Source: Hygrophila difformis (taxonomy: Eukaryota; Streptophyta; Magnoliopsida; Lamiales; Acanthaceae). From it: 64,000 bases of DNA. The DNA lies in NCBI GenBank assembly GCA_030278955.1, contig JAOANR010000001.1, positions 558,001 to 622,000 on the forward strand. The letters are read 5' to 3'. Shown piece by piece: positions 35,868 through 47,734 of the stretch (position 1 is its first letter; each line of letters starts with the position of its first letter). The notes under the pieces are model-generated. The model worked only from the letters and a program-made list of their open reading frames with translations. It was not told where the DNA came from and did no database searches. Both the position numbers and the translations under genes were made by a program.

Positions 35868-37081
35868 TCAAGATTGAAATTGAACAATGGGCAACTTACC
35901 AGTCATGACATCATCTCGCCCATCTAGCTCAGCCCGCTCAATCACATTGAGACGGCCCCCACGGTCCCCCTGTGGTCCACGACCTCTGTCTGCACCTCGT
36001 CCACGCGACGCATTCCCACCAGACGCATCTGAAGTAGATCCTCCTACTCGACCCACCAACTGTGGGCACTGTGACCTCAAATGTCCTTGCTGTCCGCAAT
36101 TCCAGCAGTGGGGTCCGCTTCTATACGGTGGCTGTGCATAAGTCCGAGGCCTAGAGGTCTCTCCACCGCTTCTCGGCCTCGTCTGCCTATGATGGGGTCT
36201 AATCGGCCCCCTGACTCCCTGCGACGAGCGGCCCTCACGCGCTGCATATAAGCACGAGCTCTTTCAATGCATAAAGCCTGATCATATGCTGAAGCTAAGC
36301 AGGCGTGTTGGTTGCTAAACCCAGTCCGGATCTCAGCCTTCAATCCATCCACAAACTTCGAAACCTTATCTTCCTCATTAGCAACTAGCATTGGTACGTA
36401 TGACATGAGTTCCACAAAACGACCATAGTATTCAGACACTGTCATATTTCCTGCTTGCTCCAGGTTGAGAAATTCCCTCTTTTTAACATTCATCATCTGT
36501 GTAGTGAAAAAGTGGGATCTCAAAGCATGACAGAAAACTTCCCATGAGAAGTTGGGTCTCGCCATAAGCTCACTCTTACGCGACCTCCACCAATGGAGAG
36601 CTGGTCCAGTAAGATACTGCTGTCCCACCCTGACCTTCCAATCCTCTGGGCAGTCTATATTCTCGAAGATCTCCTCCATATGATAAATCCAAACAGTCAG
36701 AGCGGCCGGGTCTACTCCTCCACTAAAGACCGGCGGTTGATAATGCCTTGCTAGATGCACGTAATCCACGGGTCTGGGTGGTGGTTGTGCAGGTTGATTC
36801 GCCTGCCCCTGATACATCCCATACATAGCACTAAACATATATTGCATAAACTGAGGGTCAATGGGCATCTGTACAGGTGGCGGCGGTGGTGGAGGCACTG
36901 GTTCGTCCTCATAGTTCCAGTCATCCTCCACCTCTACAGGTTCCTCAATTGGAACATCTTCCACGTGATCATTGCCAAGTCCACCATTCTCATGGTACTG
37001 TCCATGACCCCCAAAAGCTGGCCCCGGATTTCTACGAGGCCTTCCCCTCCTCCTGGGCCTTCCATCCCTGCGCGGCGGCAT
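35868..37081 (-). pseudogene. Element B Gag, frameshifted
   Basis: Same Gag as in A and D, starting at the ATG of MPPRRDGRPRRRG. One C of a six-C run near 36207-36212 is lost. The capsid part (36077-37081) is therefore separated from the zinc-knuckle tail (from 36080 down to 35868). Confidence 0.88.
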
Positions 37082-37364
37082 CCTATATTCGTAACGTAAC
37101 GAGACATTCAGTAACACTCGGTAAATAAGAATAATTCTTTACCGAACATCGATTATTAAGTATAGATCTCCCGGAATATCCCCAAGGATTGATCCTGGTT
37201 TGATTCACAAACCACAATCCACCCTATAGGGCACGCAGATAACCAAAAACAATGCAATCTACAAGAATATAAGCAGAGTTAGATGCAATTCCTACACTAT
37301 ATGCTTTCCCCCACACATCTCACCACATGCTTGTGTTAGAATTCTAAGCACATACGAGCAGATA

Positions 37365-37377
37365 TGGCTCTGATACC
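37365..37377 (-). other. Element B primer binding site
   Basis: The minus strand reads GGTATCAGAGCCA. The first base of the usual TGGTATCAGAGC is C instead of T; otherwise it matches initiator tRNA-Met. Confidence 0.8.
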
Positions 37378-37380
37378 GAA

Positions 37381-39676
37381 TGTAACGCCCCAGAAATTTA
37401 AAACCAAATTTCTGTGACGTCACTGCCGTGTTACCTCTCTTAAACTGTTGGCCAATCAATTTAAGATCAATAACACGTAGCCAAGTAAACAGGAAGCCAA
37501 TGAATCATAATACAAATCCAGAAAGGAAACCTCACATCATAACAGACGTCCGGCTTACAAGCCTTATTCATGCGACTTACCAGTCGACATATCAGTCTCA
37601 TCTCAACCTGTCAGAGATATCCAGTAAACACAAGACAGTACATAGTATAATATTCAAGACAAGCACATAAGTTCACAACATGCTAATGCATCTCTAGGTA
37701 GATCACTCATCCCCAAACCCCACATTGTGCTCAGGCTCTGCGTCCTCCCCGGGAATATCTATACATAAAAACATAGCAAGGGTCAGTACAAGGTACTGAG
37801 CAAGAATAGAAGAATCGGCATAAGGGGAAACAAGAATTAACTTGATTCCCTAGAAGTATATTTATACATATAGGTGGAGATATATTCCGTTTTTAAACAT
37901 TTGTTAGGCATAACATAAAGATTAAACAGTGCAAATAAGTAAACATCACACCGTCCCATACCGGTGCTTCAACCACTGCAAATAAGATGAATGATGGATG
38001 ATGAGATGAAATGTTATGACCTAGGATGTCTATCTACCCTAAATGCAACACATAAGCATGTCTAGCGCGCACCTAGGTACCATGGTCGGTATTCCCTCCC
38101 ATATAAGGGTCCACACCCCTTAATGGTCGAGAGACATACCCACAGTGCCCCCGCCGCGGACACTAACAGCTGAAATCGTGGCTTACGGCAAGCGGGTCAG
38201 GCTAAGGGTCATGAGCCCTTTCCAGCCAAAATCAGACTAGGATATAAATCCTTTTCAGTCTCAATATACCATCACAAATATTCACATATCATCACAGATA
38301 TTCAGATTCAACTCAATCACTCATCTCGAGTGAAGTATTTTCTTTAAATTAGATAGCTTTAAAATAGTCTGGGCTCTTTGAAATATACTACTAGTTTATA
38401 AATGATAACTTTAAAAATAATAATACTTGAAAATAATAGTTTTTAAAAAGAATAATCCGGGCTCTTTAAAATAGTAGTTTTAAAATATTCCGGGGTGTGC
38501 CAAGTCCCACATATCGGCATCAACACATATCGTCATAGAAGCGAAACAAGTCTCGATCTTAACTAAGGCATAGTAGATCACCGCTAATCACAACTAAGTT
38601 CAAAGATTGTGAGCATAATGATGGTTATGGCATGCTAGAAGCATAAGAAGAACTAAGGAAACACGAAGGACGAAGAGTCGGAAAACGAGCGGACGAATCG
38701 CGCGGGCAGGGGGGGTGGCGCGCACCCCGCGCGGTTTTCTCATGAAAACCGCGCCAACCCCGCGCGGGTTTTGTCACGGCGTCGTGACGTTCGTGTCGCG
38801 CGCTGCTCGCGCGCTGTTTGGCTAAAGGGCGCGCCAAGTGCGCGCCGACACACCAGAAACGATGGAAATGGCGGTTTCCGGCCATTCCACCGATTATGCC
38901 CCCATTTAGGCCTATCTCTACCCTTGCCTGGTATGTAGATGAGTCCCCAAGCTCCTCTTCTCAACCTGCAAGCTTCCAATCTACAATTCCAAGCCTATAT
39001 TACAAGAATCCAATCCAATCATCAAAAATCAACTCCAAGAACATGATTTCTTCATCATGAACCCATTGGAAGCTCAAAAACTGAAATTACTCAACCAAAA
39101 GCATTACCTTAACTTCCAAAACTGATTTGCAACTCCCAAGCAAGGATTTAACACAAATTCCAAGTCGATCTACAAGAATTTCAACCAAAATCATTCAATC
39201 CCGTCACTTGTTTTGCCCTCTTCACAAACCACCTAAAAACTCTTCAAAATCATGAATTACTATGAGGAAATTACTTACCAAAGGTAGTATAATGAAACCC
39301 CCAACTGATTTGGGCATAAAATCAAGGTTTTGGGAGGATTTGGCACCAACCCTAGCCTTCCCAAAAATGGTGACGGGAATGAGGGAAGAGAGGGGAAGAG
39401 AAGATGAGGAAATGGGTTTCCAACACCCAAAATCTGATTTTTAAGGGTAAGATGGATCCGGGTCGGGTCGGAATGTGGGTTAAAAGGTCTACACCACTTG
39501 TCTTGACCACATTGCACCCATTTGAGCACTTGACTCTTACTATCTTGTGAGTTGAACTCACTTATTTCCCCCACTTAAATCTTCATTTCCTACAAAATAA
39601 TCCACATACTAAGTCTTTTGTTAATTAACCATAATTAAATTAATTAATTATGAGTTAATTAAATCGGGGTGTTACA
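37381..39676 (-). repeat. Element B 5' LTR
   Basis: 2,296 bp, TGTAACGCCCC to GGGGTGTTACA. It keeps the 11 bp missing from the other LTR of B. The GC-rich hairpin is present as GCGCGGTTTTC and GAAAACCGCGC around TCAT. Confidence 0.95.
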
Positions 39677-39820
39677 TCTACAGTAACTAAGAACTTAAAT
39701 ATGGGACGGAGGGAGTATACTATAATGAGTACAATAAATAATTGTTTGCGTAAATATTTCATCCATTTCTCACTTTTGTGTCTTTTATAATCTATATCTA
39801 TATCTATATCTATCTATATA

Positions 39821-40097
39821 TATATAAAAACAATATAGTCAAGTTTCCCCCCACTTTTCCACCCCCTTTTTTCAACAATCACATTTAATTCATCCAACAA
39901 TGTTTAATCCTAAAATTTTAATATTTTATATTGAAATCTCCATAAATATTTATTAATATATATAAAAACAATATAGTCAAGTTTCCCCCCACTTCCCCAC
40001 CCTCTTTTTTCAACAATCACATTTAATTCATCCAACAATGTTTAATCCTAAAATTTTAATATTCTATATTGAAATCTCCATAAATATTTATTAATAT
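39821..40097. repeat. 138-bp tandem duplication
   Basis: Two head-to-tail copies with a period of 138 bp, starting near 39831 and 39969 (AACAATATAGTCAAGTTTCC). They differ at only a few positions (for example ACTTTTCCAC against ACTTCCCCAC). It follows a TATC/TATA-rich stretch and ends about 16 nt before the Helitron H2 end. Confidence 0.9.
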
Positions 40098-40433
40098 CCA
40101 ATATTAATTGATACTAGATTTTTTTCGCCCGCTACGCACGGGTGTTGAACGAATATGACGATATAAAATGAGAATATAATATTTTTTGGATTACATGATA
40201 TTCAATTTCTTTTGTTTAAATAGTGATTGAAATGCATGCAACAAAAAGATTAAAAGGAAAATAAAGGAGATAATAAGATGAATGAAAGAAATTCAAACTC
40301 AGGTGGAAACAATATAAAATAAATTATTTTTACTGTTACAAAATTAAATGCATATAGTTTTATTTCATATCTAAAATGATGAGAGTAAGTGGAAAATAAA
40401 TACTCCTTAACTATTCAAAATTAGAAAAAATTA

Positions 40434-40638
40434 CTCCATCCGTCCCACTAATTCTGTCTCACTTTCCTTTTTGGTATGTCCCACTACAATTGTCACATTT
40501 CCCTTTTTAGAAAAACTACTCCATAAACATCAACTAAAACATCGCATCAACTAATTACTCCATTTTATCACAATAACTCATTATACCTAAAATACCGTGT
40601 CCAAAAGTTTTGGGACGGTATTACCGGAACTGATGGAG
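40434..40638. repeat. Stowaway-like MITE in Helitron H2
   Basis: 205 bp with ends CTCCATCCGTCCCACTAAT and, in reverse complement, CTCCATCAGTTCCGGTAAT. TA flanks both sides. Related to the relic at 823-989. Confidence 0.75.
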
Positions 40639-41595
40639 TATTTTTTGTATTATTAAGATTTAAAAAAATATTAGTTTTACTCCTAATATGTTTTACATTT
40701 TGACTATTATCTTTAAAGTTTTTTAAAAAATATTATTTATACTTTTTTATTATCTTTTCATCATTTAAAACTTAGTATATTTTATTATGTAATGTATTTT
40801 TAATTTTTTTGATAAACAGTGACATTCATGTGCCGGTAAAGGTGTGTGGAAGTCCAAATCACACAAATCACTATTTTAAATTTTTGTTGTGATTAGTTTT
40901 TATGGACTAATCCATAATTTTATAAAATAAATTTTAACTATAATACGTTTTGATTATCTGTTAATTTTTAAAATATTATTTTAGTCCATAATATTTTATC
41001 CAATTTTTTCTTTTTCATATTGATTATGAAAAAAATTTGGTAGTTAATATTTTCATTTAATTTAATTAAATTTTTATTATTTTTCAATTCATTATTATTA
41101 TAAACCTTAAAATAGAATTTATACTCCGATACCAAGTCTTTTAGGGGTATACTTCTTATATTCTTTTACAGTACAAAATATTTTTAAAAAATTGTATAAC
41201 AATTTACTCCAAATTTCATATACATTTTTATTTTATACTGAAATATATGAGAATAATTAAATTATGATGTGTTTTAGTTTTTTTTTCTTTTCTTTTTATT
41301 TTCTTCTTTAAAACGAAAAAAATATGTAGAATTTGTTTAGAATGGTATAAAAGTTTTTAGGTTATTAGTTATTTTACAGTAATCAATATATTTAGGGTCA
41401 ATTTAATATTTACATCATATTTTTAATAAAATATTTTTATTTAAAATATAATTATTATATTCCTTATATTGATATATGATTGTATACTTTTTAGGCATAA
41501 ATCTGTAACCTAATTAAATTTATTTAATAATATTATAGTATTAATATTTTTTAAAATATTATATATACAATCAAATAATTTATATATATTTGTAT

Positions 41596-44102
41596 TGTAA
41601 CGCCCCAAAAATTCAAAACCAAATTTCTGTGACGTCACGGCCGTGTTACCTCTCTTAAACTGTTGGCCAATCAATTTAAGATCAATAACACGTAGCCAAG
41701 TAACCAGGAAGCCAATGAATCATAATATCAGAGTACAAATCCAGAAAAGGAAACCTCACGTCATAACAGACGTCCGGCTTACAAGCCTTATTTATGCGAC
41801 ATAACAGTCGACATATCAGTCTCATCTCACCTGTCAGAGATATCAAATTAAACACAAGACAGAATATAGTGTACCGATCCGTACTACAACAGTACGAGAC
41901 TAGGTAATAAGTCATAGCATATTATTCAAGTCAAGCACATAAGTCCACAACATGCTAATGCATCCCTAGGCAGATCACTCATTCCCAAACCCCACATCGT
42001 GCTCAGGCTCTGCGTCTTCCCCGGGAATATCTATACATGAAAACATAGCAAGGGTCAGTACAAGGTACTGAGCAAGAATAGAAGAATCGGCATAAGGGGA
42101 AACAAGAATTAACTTGATTCCCTAGAAGTATATTTATACATATAGGTGGAGATATATTTCGTTTTTAAACATTTATTAGGCATAACATAAAAACTGTGCA
42201 GAGCAAATAAGTAAACATCACACCGTCCCATACCGGTGCTTCAACCACTGCAAATAAGATGAATGATGGATGATGAGATGAAATGTTATGACCTAAAATG
42301 TCTATCTACCCTAAATGCAGCACATAAGCATGCCTAGCGCGCACCTAGGTACCATGGTCGGTATTCCCTCCCATATAAGGGTCCACACCCCTTAATGGTC
42401 GAGAGACATACCCACAGTGCCCCCGCCGCGGACACTAACAGCTGAAATCGTGGCTTACGGCAAGCGGGTCAGGCTAAGGGTCATGACCCCTTTCTAGCCA
42501 AATACAGACTAGGATATAAATCCTTTTCAGTCTCAACATATCATCACAGATATTCACATATCATCACAGATATTCACATATCATCACAGATTTTCAGATT
42601 CAATTCAATCACTCATCTCGAGTGAAGTATTTTCTTTAAAATAAATAGCTTTAAAATAGTCAGGGCTCTTTGAAATATACTACTAGTTTATAAATGATAA
42701 CTTTAAAAATAATAATACTTGAAAATAATAGTTTTTAAAAAGAATAATCCGGGCTCTTTAAAATAGTAGTTTTAAAATATTCCGGGGTGTGCCAAGTCCC
42801 ACATTTCGGCACCAACACATAATCAGATTCCACACATGTCAATACGTAAATTACGTGTCATGACAAAATAAACAACTCATCGCGAGTTAAGTGTCAAGGG
42901 TGTGCCAAGCCCCACATATCGGCACTAACACTCACATCAACATAGAAGCGAAACAAGACTCGATCTCAACTAAGGCATAGTAGATCACCGCTAATCGCAA
43001 CTAAGTTCAAAGATTGTGAGCATAATGATGGTTATGGCATGCTAGAAGCATAAGAAGAACTAAGGAAACGCGAAGGACGAAGAACCGGAAAACGAGCGAA
43101 CGAACCGCGCGGGCAGGGGGGGTGGCGCGCACCCGGCGCGGTTTTTACACAAAAACCGCGCCAACCCCGCGCGGGACTCGTTCGTCGTGACGTTCGATTC
43201 GATCGCGCGCTGCTCGCGCGCTGTTTGGCTAAAGGGCGCCCCAACTGCGCGCCGACACAACAGAAACGATGGAAATGGCGGTTTCCGGCCATTCCACCGA
43301 TTATGCCCCCATTTAGGCCTATCTCTACCCTTGCCTGGTATTGAGGTGGTCCAAAATCTTCCAATACAGCTCCCCAACTCCTCCAAACACCAATACCAAG
43401 CTACATAACAAAAAAATCAACCAAATCATCAAAATTTCATCCAAGAACATGATTTCTTCATCATGACACCAATTGAAGCTCAAAAACTGAAATCATCAAC
43501 ACCAAAATGGTCTCAAGTACTAACCTTAGCTTCCTTCAACACTAATTCAGCTTCCAAACAAGAATCCAAGCTTCAATTCAACACCAAAAGCAAGAATTTC
43601 TACAAACACCCAATTTTCGTCACCAACTTTCATCACCCCAAAACTCACTCAAACATCATCAAAATCAAGTGTAGAAGCTAGGAAAATACTTACCAAAGCT
43701 TATATAAGCAATCCCCCAACTTGATTTGAAGAAGAAAACACCAATTCCAAGCCAAAATGAAGAATCCTATCTCCTTCAAGAGAGGTGACGGGAATGGAAG
43801 GATGATGATGATGAAATGGGGTTTCCCAATGCCCAAATCAGATTTTTGAAGGGTTAAAATGGATCCGGGTCGGGTCACGGGTCTCGGGTCGGGTCGGAAT
43901 GTGGGTTAAAAGAGTTACACCACTTGTCTTGACCACATTGCACCCGTTTGAGCACTTGACTCTTATTATCTTGTGAGTTGAACTCACTTATTTCCCCACT
44001 TAAATCTTCATTTCCTACAAAATAATCCATACACCAAGTCTTTTGTTAATTAACCATAACTAAATTAAATTAATTATGGGTTAATTAAATCGGGGTGTTA
44101 CA
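41596..44102 (-). repeat. Element D 3' LTR
   Basis: 2,507 bp, TGTAACGCCCC to GGGGTGTTACA. It holds the segment 43616-43746 that is absent from A, with the palindrome GCTTATATAAGC at 43698-43709. Confidence 0.95.
43698..43709 (-). promoter_or_regulatory. TATA-like palindrome in the D LTR
   Basis: GCTTATATAAGC is a good TATA-box candidate for the LTR promoter. It lies about 400 nt into the LTR in transcript sense, a reasonable end of U3. The 5' LTR copy that would drive transcription is at 50137-50148. A has deleted it, and B has the weaker TAGTATAATG at the same place. Confidence 0.45.
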
Positions 44103-44115
44103 ATCTCTCCCCCTT
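44103..44115 (-). other. Element D polypurine tract
   Basis: Minus-strand AAGGGGGAGAGAT directly before the 3' LTR, identical to A and B. Confidence 0.85.
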
Positions 44116-44275
44116 AGGATCATTCGTCCTCGAATGAAAAAGTATGGATTAAGGTCATTACTTCACTGAATTGGAGTCAAATCCAATTCAGGATAACGCC
44201 CAGCCATGCTTTCCTCTGTCTCCCAAGTGGCATCCTCTACGCCATGTCTCGACCAAAGTACTTTCACCATTTTGA

Positions 44276-46123
44276 TCACCTTCTTGCGAAGTACTTTTTT
44301 TTTTTAGTGTCAAGGATCGCCACGGGGTATTCTTCGTATTCTAGGTTGTCATCCAACTCCACCTCCTCCGGTTGTATAACCTTGTTAGGATCCGAGATAA
44401 ACTTCCTCAACTGAGAAACGTGGAAAACGTTGTGCACCTTTCCCACCTCAGTTGGCAATTCTAACCGGTAAGCGACCTTTCCAATCTTCTTAGTGATCTC
44501 ATAGGGGCCTATAAATCTGGGACTCAGTTTCCCTTTCTTCCCAAATCGTCTCACGCCCCTCATGGGTGACACTCTCAAGAGTACCCAATCTCCAATCTCG
44601 AATTCAATGTCTCTCCTGGACAAATCAGCATAACTCTTCTGACGATCCTGAGCTTCCTTCATTCTGTCTCTGATCACTCGTACCACTTCCGCGGTCTGTT
44701 CAATAAGTTCAGGACCCATCACCACTCGCTCTGAAGGATCACTCCAACACAAGGGCGTCCTGCACTTTCTTCCGTATAAGGCCTCGAAAGGCGCCATACG
44801 AATACTCGCGTGATAGCTATTGTTGTAGGAGAACTCCACCAAATGTAGATGTTCCTCCCACGATCCTTGAAAATCCATCACACACGCCCTCAACATATCC
44901 TCCAAGGTTCTAATGGTCCTTTCTGTCTGTCCATCAGTCTGGGGGTGCCACGCAGTACTCATACTGATCTGTGTCCCAAAGGCTGTCTGCAATTCCTTCC
45001 AGAACCTTGACAGGAATCTGGAATCTCTATCGGAAATGATTTCTCGAGGAATACCAAAACGTCTAACCACATGTTGGATGTAAGCGCCAGTCAACTGTTG
45101 CATGCTCCAGTTCAATCTCATTGGTATAAACACAGCACTCTTTGTTAGTCGATCCACAACTACCCAAATAGTATCTAAACTGCTCCGTGTCCTGGGTAGC
45201 CCGGTGACAAAGTCCATAGCAATGGATTCCCATTTCCAAGTAGGAACATCCAATGGTTGTAATAAGCCTGAAGGTCTCATGTGCTCGGCTTTCACCTTCT
45301 GGCAAGTGGAACACCTAGACACAAATTCTGCCACTTTCTTTTTCATGCCTTTCCACCAATAGTTTTGCCTCAAATCCTTGTACATCTTTACTGCTCCCGG
45401 ATGTACGGAGTAAGGTGTGCAATGTGCTTCCTCCATAATTTTTCCTTTCAGCGCCTGATCTTTCGGAGGCACACACCAACGGTCCCCAAACTTGATCATA
45501 TCCTTGCTATCGATCACAAAGCCTTCTGCTTTACCCTTACGAATCTGAGCTTTCAAATGCATCATCTCTTGACTTACAGCTTGACTTAGTCTGAGTTCCT
45601 CGAGTAATGATGGCATCACCGTCATAGCATTCAGCCTCGCTATCGTGTCGTAAGGAACAACCACAACACCTTCCTTGTCTAACTCTTGCCTCAACTTCCA
45701 CAGGAGAGTAATTGAATTCAGTACATGTCCTTTACTACTTAGTGCATCAGCCACCCGGTTGGCTTTCCCTTCTATGTACTGAATACTCGTGTCGTAGTCC
45801 TGCAAAAGCTCTAACCACCTTCTTTGCCTACCGCTCATCTTATCTGCAGTGTAGAGACATTTAAGGTTCTTATGATCCGAATAGATTTGACACTTGGCTC
45901 CGTAAAGATAATGCCTCCAAATTTTTAATGCATGCACGACCGCTGCCATCTCCAGGTCGTGAGTCGGGTAATTCAGCTCGTGAGGCTTTAATTGCCTAGA
46001 TGCATACGCAATCACCTTGCCATACTGCATAAGCACACACCCAAGTCCTCGATAATATGCATCTGTGTCTACCTCATATTCCCCCGATTCATCAGGTAAC
46101 ACTAAGGCCGGAGCCTCGGTCAC
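44276..46123 (-). CDS. Element D RNase H-integrase polyprotein lacking RT
   Basis: An open frame of 615 aa. RNase H comes first, with acidic residues near D21, E58, D83 and D126. Then the integrase: zinc-binding H234, H241, C271, C274, and catalytic D304, D365, E401 with the expected 35-residue spacing between the last two. A GPY/F-type module follows (PRFIGPYEITKKIGK). The frame begins [19 protein letters not shown], a motif that in complete Ty3/gypsy Pol follows about 400 residues of RT; here it follows the protease at once. The end is DTKKKKYFARR, created by an 11-A run that shifts out the chromodomain-like tail kept in B. Integrase inserts cDNA, but this protein cannot make it. Confidence 0.9.
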   Translation of the reverse strand: MTEAPALVLPDESGEYEVDTDAYYRGLGCVLMQYGKVIAYASRQLKPHELNYPTHDLEMAAVVHALKIWRHYLYGAKCQIYSDHKNLKCLYTADKMSGRQRRWLELLQDYDTSIQYIEGKANRVADALSSKGHVLNSITLLWKLRQELDKEGVVVVPYDTIARLNAMTVMPSLLEELRLSQAVSQEMMHLKAQIRKGKAEGFVIDSKDMIKFGDRWCVPPKDQALKGKIMEEAHCTPYSVHPGAVKMYKDLRQNYWWKGMKKKVAEFVSRCSTCQKVKAEHMRPSGLLQPLDVPTWKWESIAMDFVTGLPRTRSSLDTIWVVVDRLTKSAVFIPMRLNWSMQQLTGAYIQHVVRRFGIPREIISDRDSRFLSRFWKELQTAFGTQISMSTAWHPQTDGQTERTIRTLEDMLRACVMDFQGSWEEHLHLVEFSYNNSYHASIRMAPFEALYGRKCRTPLCWSDPSERVVMGPELIEQTAEVVRVIRDRMKEAQDRQKSYADLSRRDIEFEIGDWVLLRVSPMRGVRRFGKKGKLSPRFIGPYEITKKIGKVAYRLELPTEVGKVHNVFHVSQLRKFISDPNKVIQPEEVELDDNLEYEEYPVAILDTKKKKYFARR

Positions 46124-46477
46124 CTTCTTCTTCGGTGAAGGAAATCCTTGGTATCCCGTAGTCTAATCTGGCTTGATACTTAGACAGCCAATCCATTCCC
46201 AAAATCACGTCAAAATCGGCCAAATCTAGCACCACTAGATTCGCTCTGAACTCTCGATCTTTGATGATTATCTGTGCATCGGGTTTAATCCACTGGCTCC
46301 GCATGAGGTCTCCCGAAGGTAGCTAACAGGGAGTTGATAAGCCTCCAGTGGTCCCATATCATTATTAGTTACGAATTCCGATGATATAAACGAGCATGAT
46401 GCACCAGAATCATATAAGGCATAAGCAGGCACATTATTAACTAGTATAGTACTTACGCATTTAATAACATAAGGCAC
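46092..46477 (-). pseudogene. Element D aspartic protease, frameshifted
   Basis: The same protease as in B with the motif [11 protein letters not shown], broken into frames 46268-46477 and 46092-46304 by the missing base near 46321, exactly as in A. The end [16 protein letters not shown] runs into the RNase H start. Confidence 0.85.
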
Positions 46478-46519
46478 TACGGCACTACCTGGGGCACTTG
46501 TTACAGATGGTTAAGTCGA

Positions 46520-47734
46520 TCAAGATTGAAATTGAACAATGGGCAACTTACCAGTCATGACATCATCTCGCCCATCTAGCTCAGCCCGCTCAATCACATT
46601 GAGACGGCCCCCACGGTCCCCCTGTGGTCCACGACCTCTGTCTGCACCTCTTCCACGCGACGCATTCCCACCAGACGCATCTGAAGTAGATCCTCCTACT
46701 CGACCTACCAACTGTGGGCACTGTGACCTCAAATGTCCTTGCTGTCCGCAATTCCAGCAGTGGGGTCCGCTTCTATACGGTGGCTGTGCATAAGTCCGAG
46801 GCCTAGAGGTCTCTCCACCGCTTCTCGGCCTCGTCTGCCTATGATGGGGTCTAATCGGCCCCCCTGACTCCCTGCGACGAGCGGCCCTCACGCGCTGCAT
46901 ATAAGCACGAGCTCTTTCAATGCATAAAGCTTGATCATATGCTGAAGCTAAGCAGGCGTGTTGGTTGCTAAACCCAGTCCGGATCTCAGCCTTCAATCCA
47001 TCCACAAACTTCGAAACCTTATCTTCTTCATTAGCAACTAGCATTGGTACGTATGACATGAGTTCCACAAAACGACCATAGTATTCAGACACTGTCATAT
47101 TTCCTGCCTGCTCCAGGTTGAGAAATTCCCTCTTTTTAACATTCATCATCTGTGTAGTGAAAAAGTGGGATCTCAAAGCATGACAGAAAACTTCCCATGA
47201 GAAGTTGGGTCTCGCCATAAGCTCACTCTTACGCGACCTCCACCAATGGAGAGCTGGTCCAGTAAGATACTGCTGTCCCACCCTGACCTTCCAATTCTCT
47301 GGGCAGTCTATATTCTCGAAGATCTCCTCCATATGATAAATCCAAACAGTCAGAGCAACCGGGTCTACTCCTCCACTAAAGACCGGCGGTTGATAATGCC
47401 TTGCTAGATGCACGTAATCCACGGGTCTGGGTGGTGGTTGTGCAGGTTGATTCGCCTGCCCCTGATACATCCCATACATAGCACTAAACATATATTGCAT
47501 AAACTGAGGGTCAATGGGCATCTGTACAGGTGGCGGCGGTGGTGGAGGCACTGGTTCGTCCTCATAGTTCCAGTCATCCTCCACCTCTACAGGTTCCTCA
47601 ATTGGAACATCTTCCACGTGATCATTGCCAAGTCCACCATTCTCATGGTACTGTCCATGACCCCCAAAAGCTGGCCCCGGATTCCTACGAGGCCTTCCCC
47701 TCCTCCTGGGCCTTCCATCCCTGCGCGGCGGCAT
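46520..47734 (-). CDS. Element D Gag polyprotein
   Basis: 404 aa from the ATG of MPPRRDGRPRRRG, open throughout. It carries the proline-rich linker (a run of P near residue 63-69), a Retrotrans_gag-type domain and one zinc knuckle (CWNCGQQGHLRSQC). It is virtually the same protein as in A and should be able to form particles. It ends at a TGA before the protease. Confidence 0.9.
   Translation of the reverse strand: MPPRRDGRPRRRGRPRRNPGPAFGGHGQYHENGGLGNDHVEDVPIEEPVEVEDDWNYEDEPVPPPPPPPVQMPIDPQFMQYMFSAMYGMYQGQANQPAQPPPRPVDYVHLARHYQPPVFSGGVDPVALTVWIYHMEEIFENIDCPENWKVRVGQQYLTGPALHWWRSRKSELMARPNFSWEVFCHALRSHFFTTQMMNVKKREFLNLEQAGNMTVSEYYGRFVELMSYVPMLVANEEDKVSKFVDGLKAEIRTGFSNQHACLASAYDQALCIERARAYMQRVRAARRRESGGPIRPHHRQTRPRSGGETSRPRTYAQPPYRSGPHCWNCGQQGHLRSQCPQLVGRVGGSTSDASGGNASRGRGADRGRGPQGDRGGRLNVIERAELDGRDDVMTGKLPIVQFQS

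Larger units (their letters stand above)
22418..39676 (-). mobile_element. LTR retrotransposon B, RT-less, split by element C
   Basis: Minus-strand Ty3/gypsy element of the same family as A and D. LTRs of 2,285 bp (22418-24702) and 2,296 bp (37381-39676); the length difference is one 11-bp indel, plus about five substitutions seen by eye. The target duplication TCTAC is perfect (22413-22417 and 39677-39681). Without C the element is about 8.5 kb. It has the same missing RT as A and D, but keeps the protease frame and the chromodomain-like tail. Its own defects are a gag frameshift, an integrase Asp-to-Asn change, and the insertion of C in the integrase. Confidence 0.95.
22181..39715. repeat. 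Stowaway-like MITE split by element B
   Basis: The left arm 22181-22417 starts CTCCCTCCGTCTCATATTTA and the right arm 39682-39715 ends TAAATATGGGACGGAGGGAG, with TA on both outer sides. Taken without element B and one copy of its target duplication, the MITE is about 271 bp. It shows that element B landed in a MITE. Confidence 0.85.
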
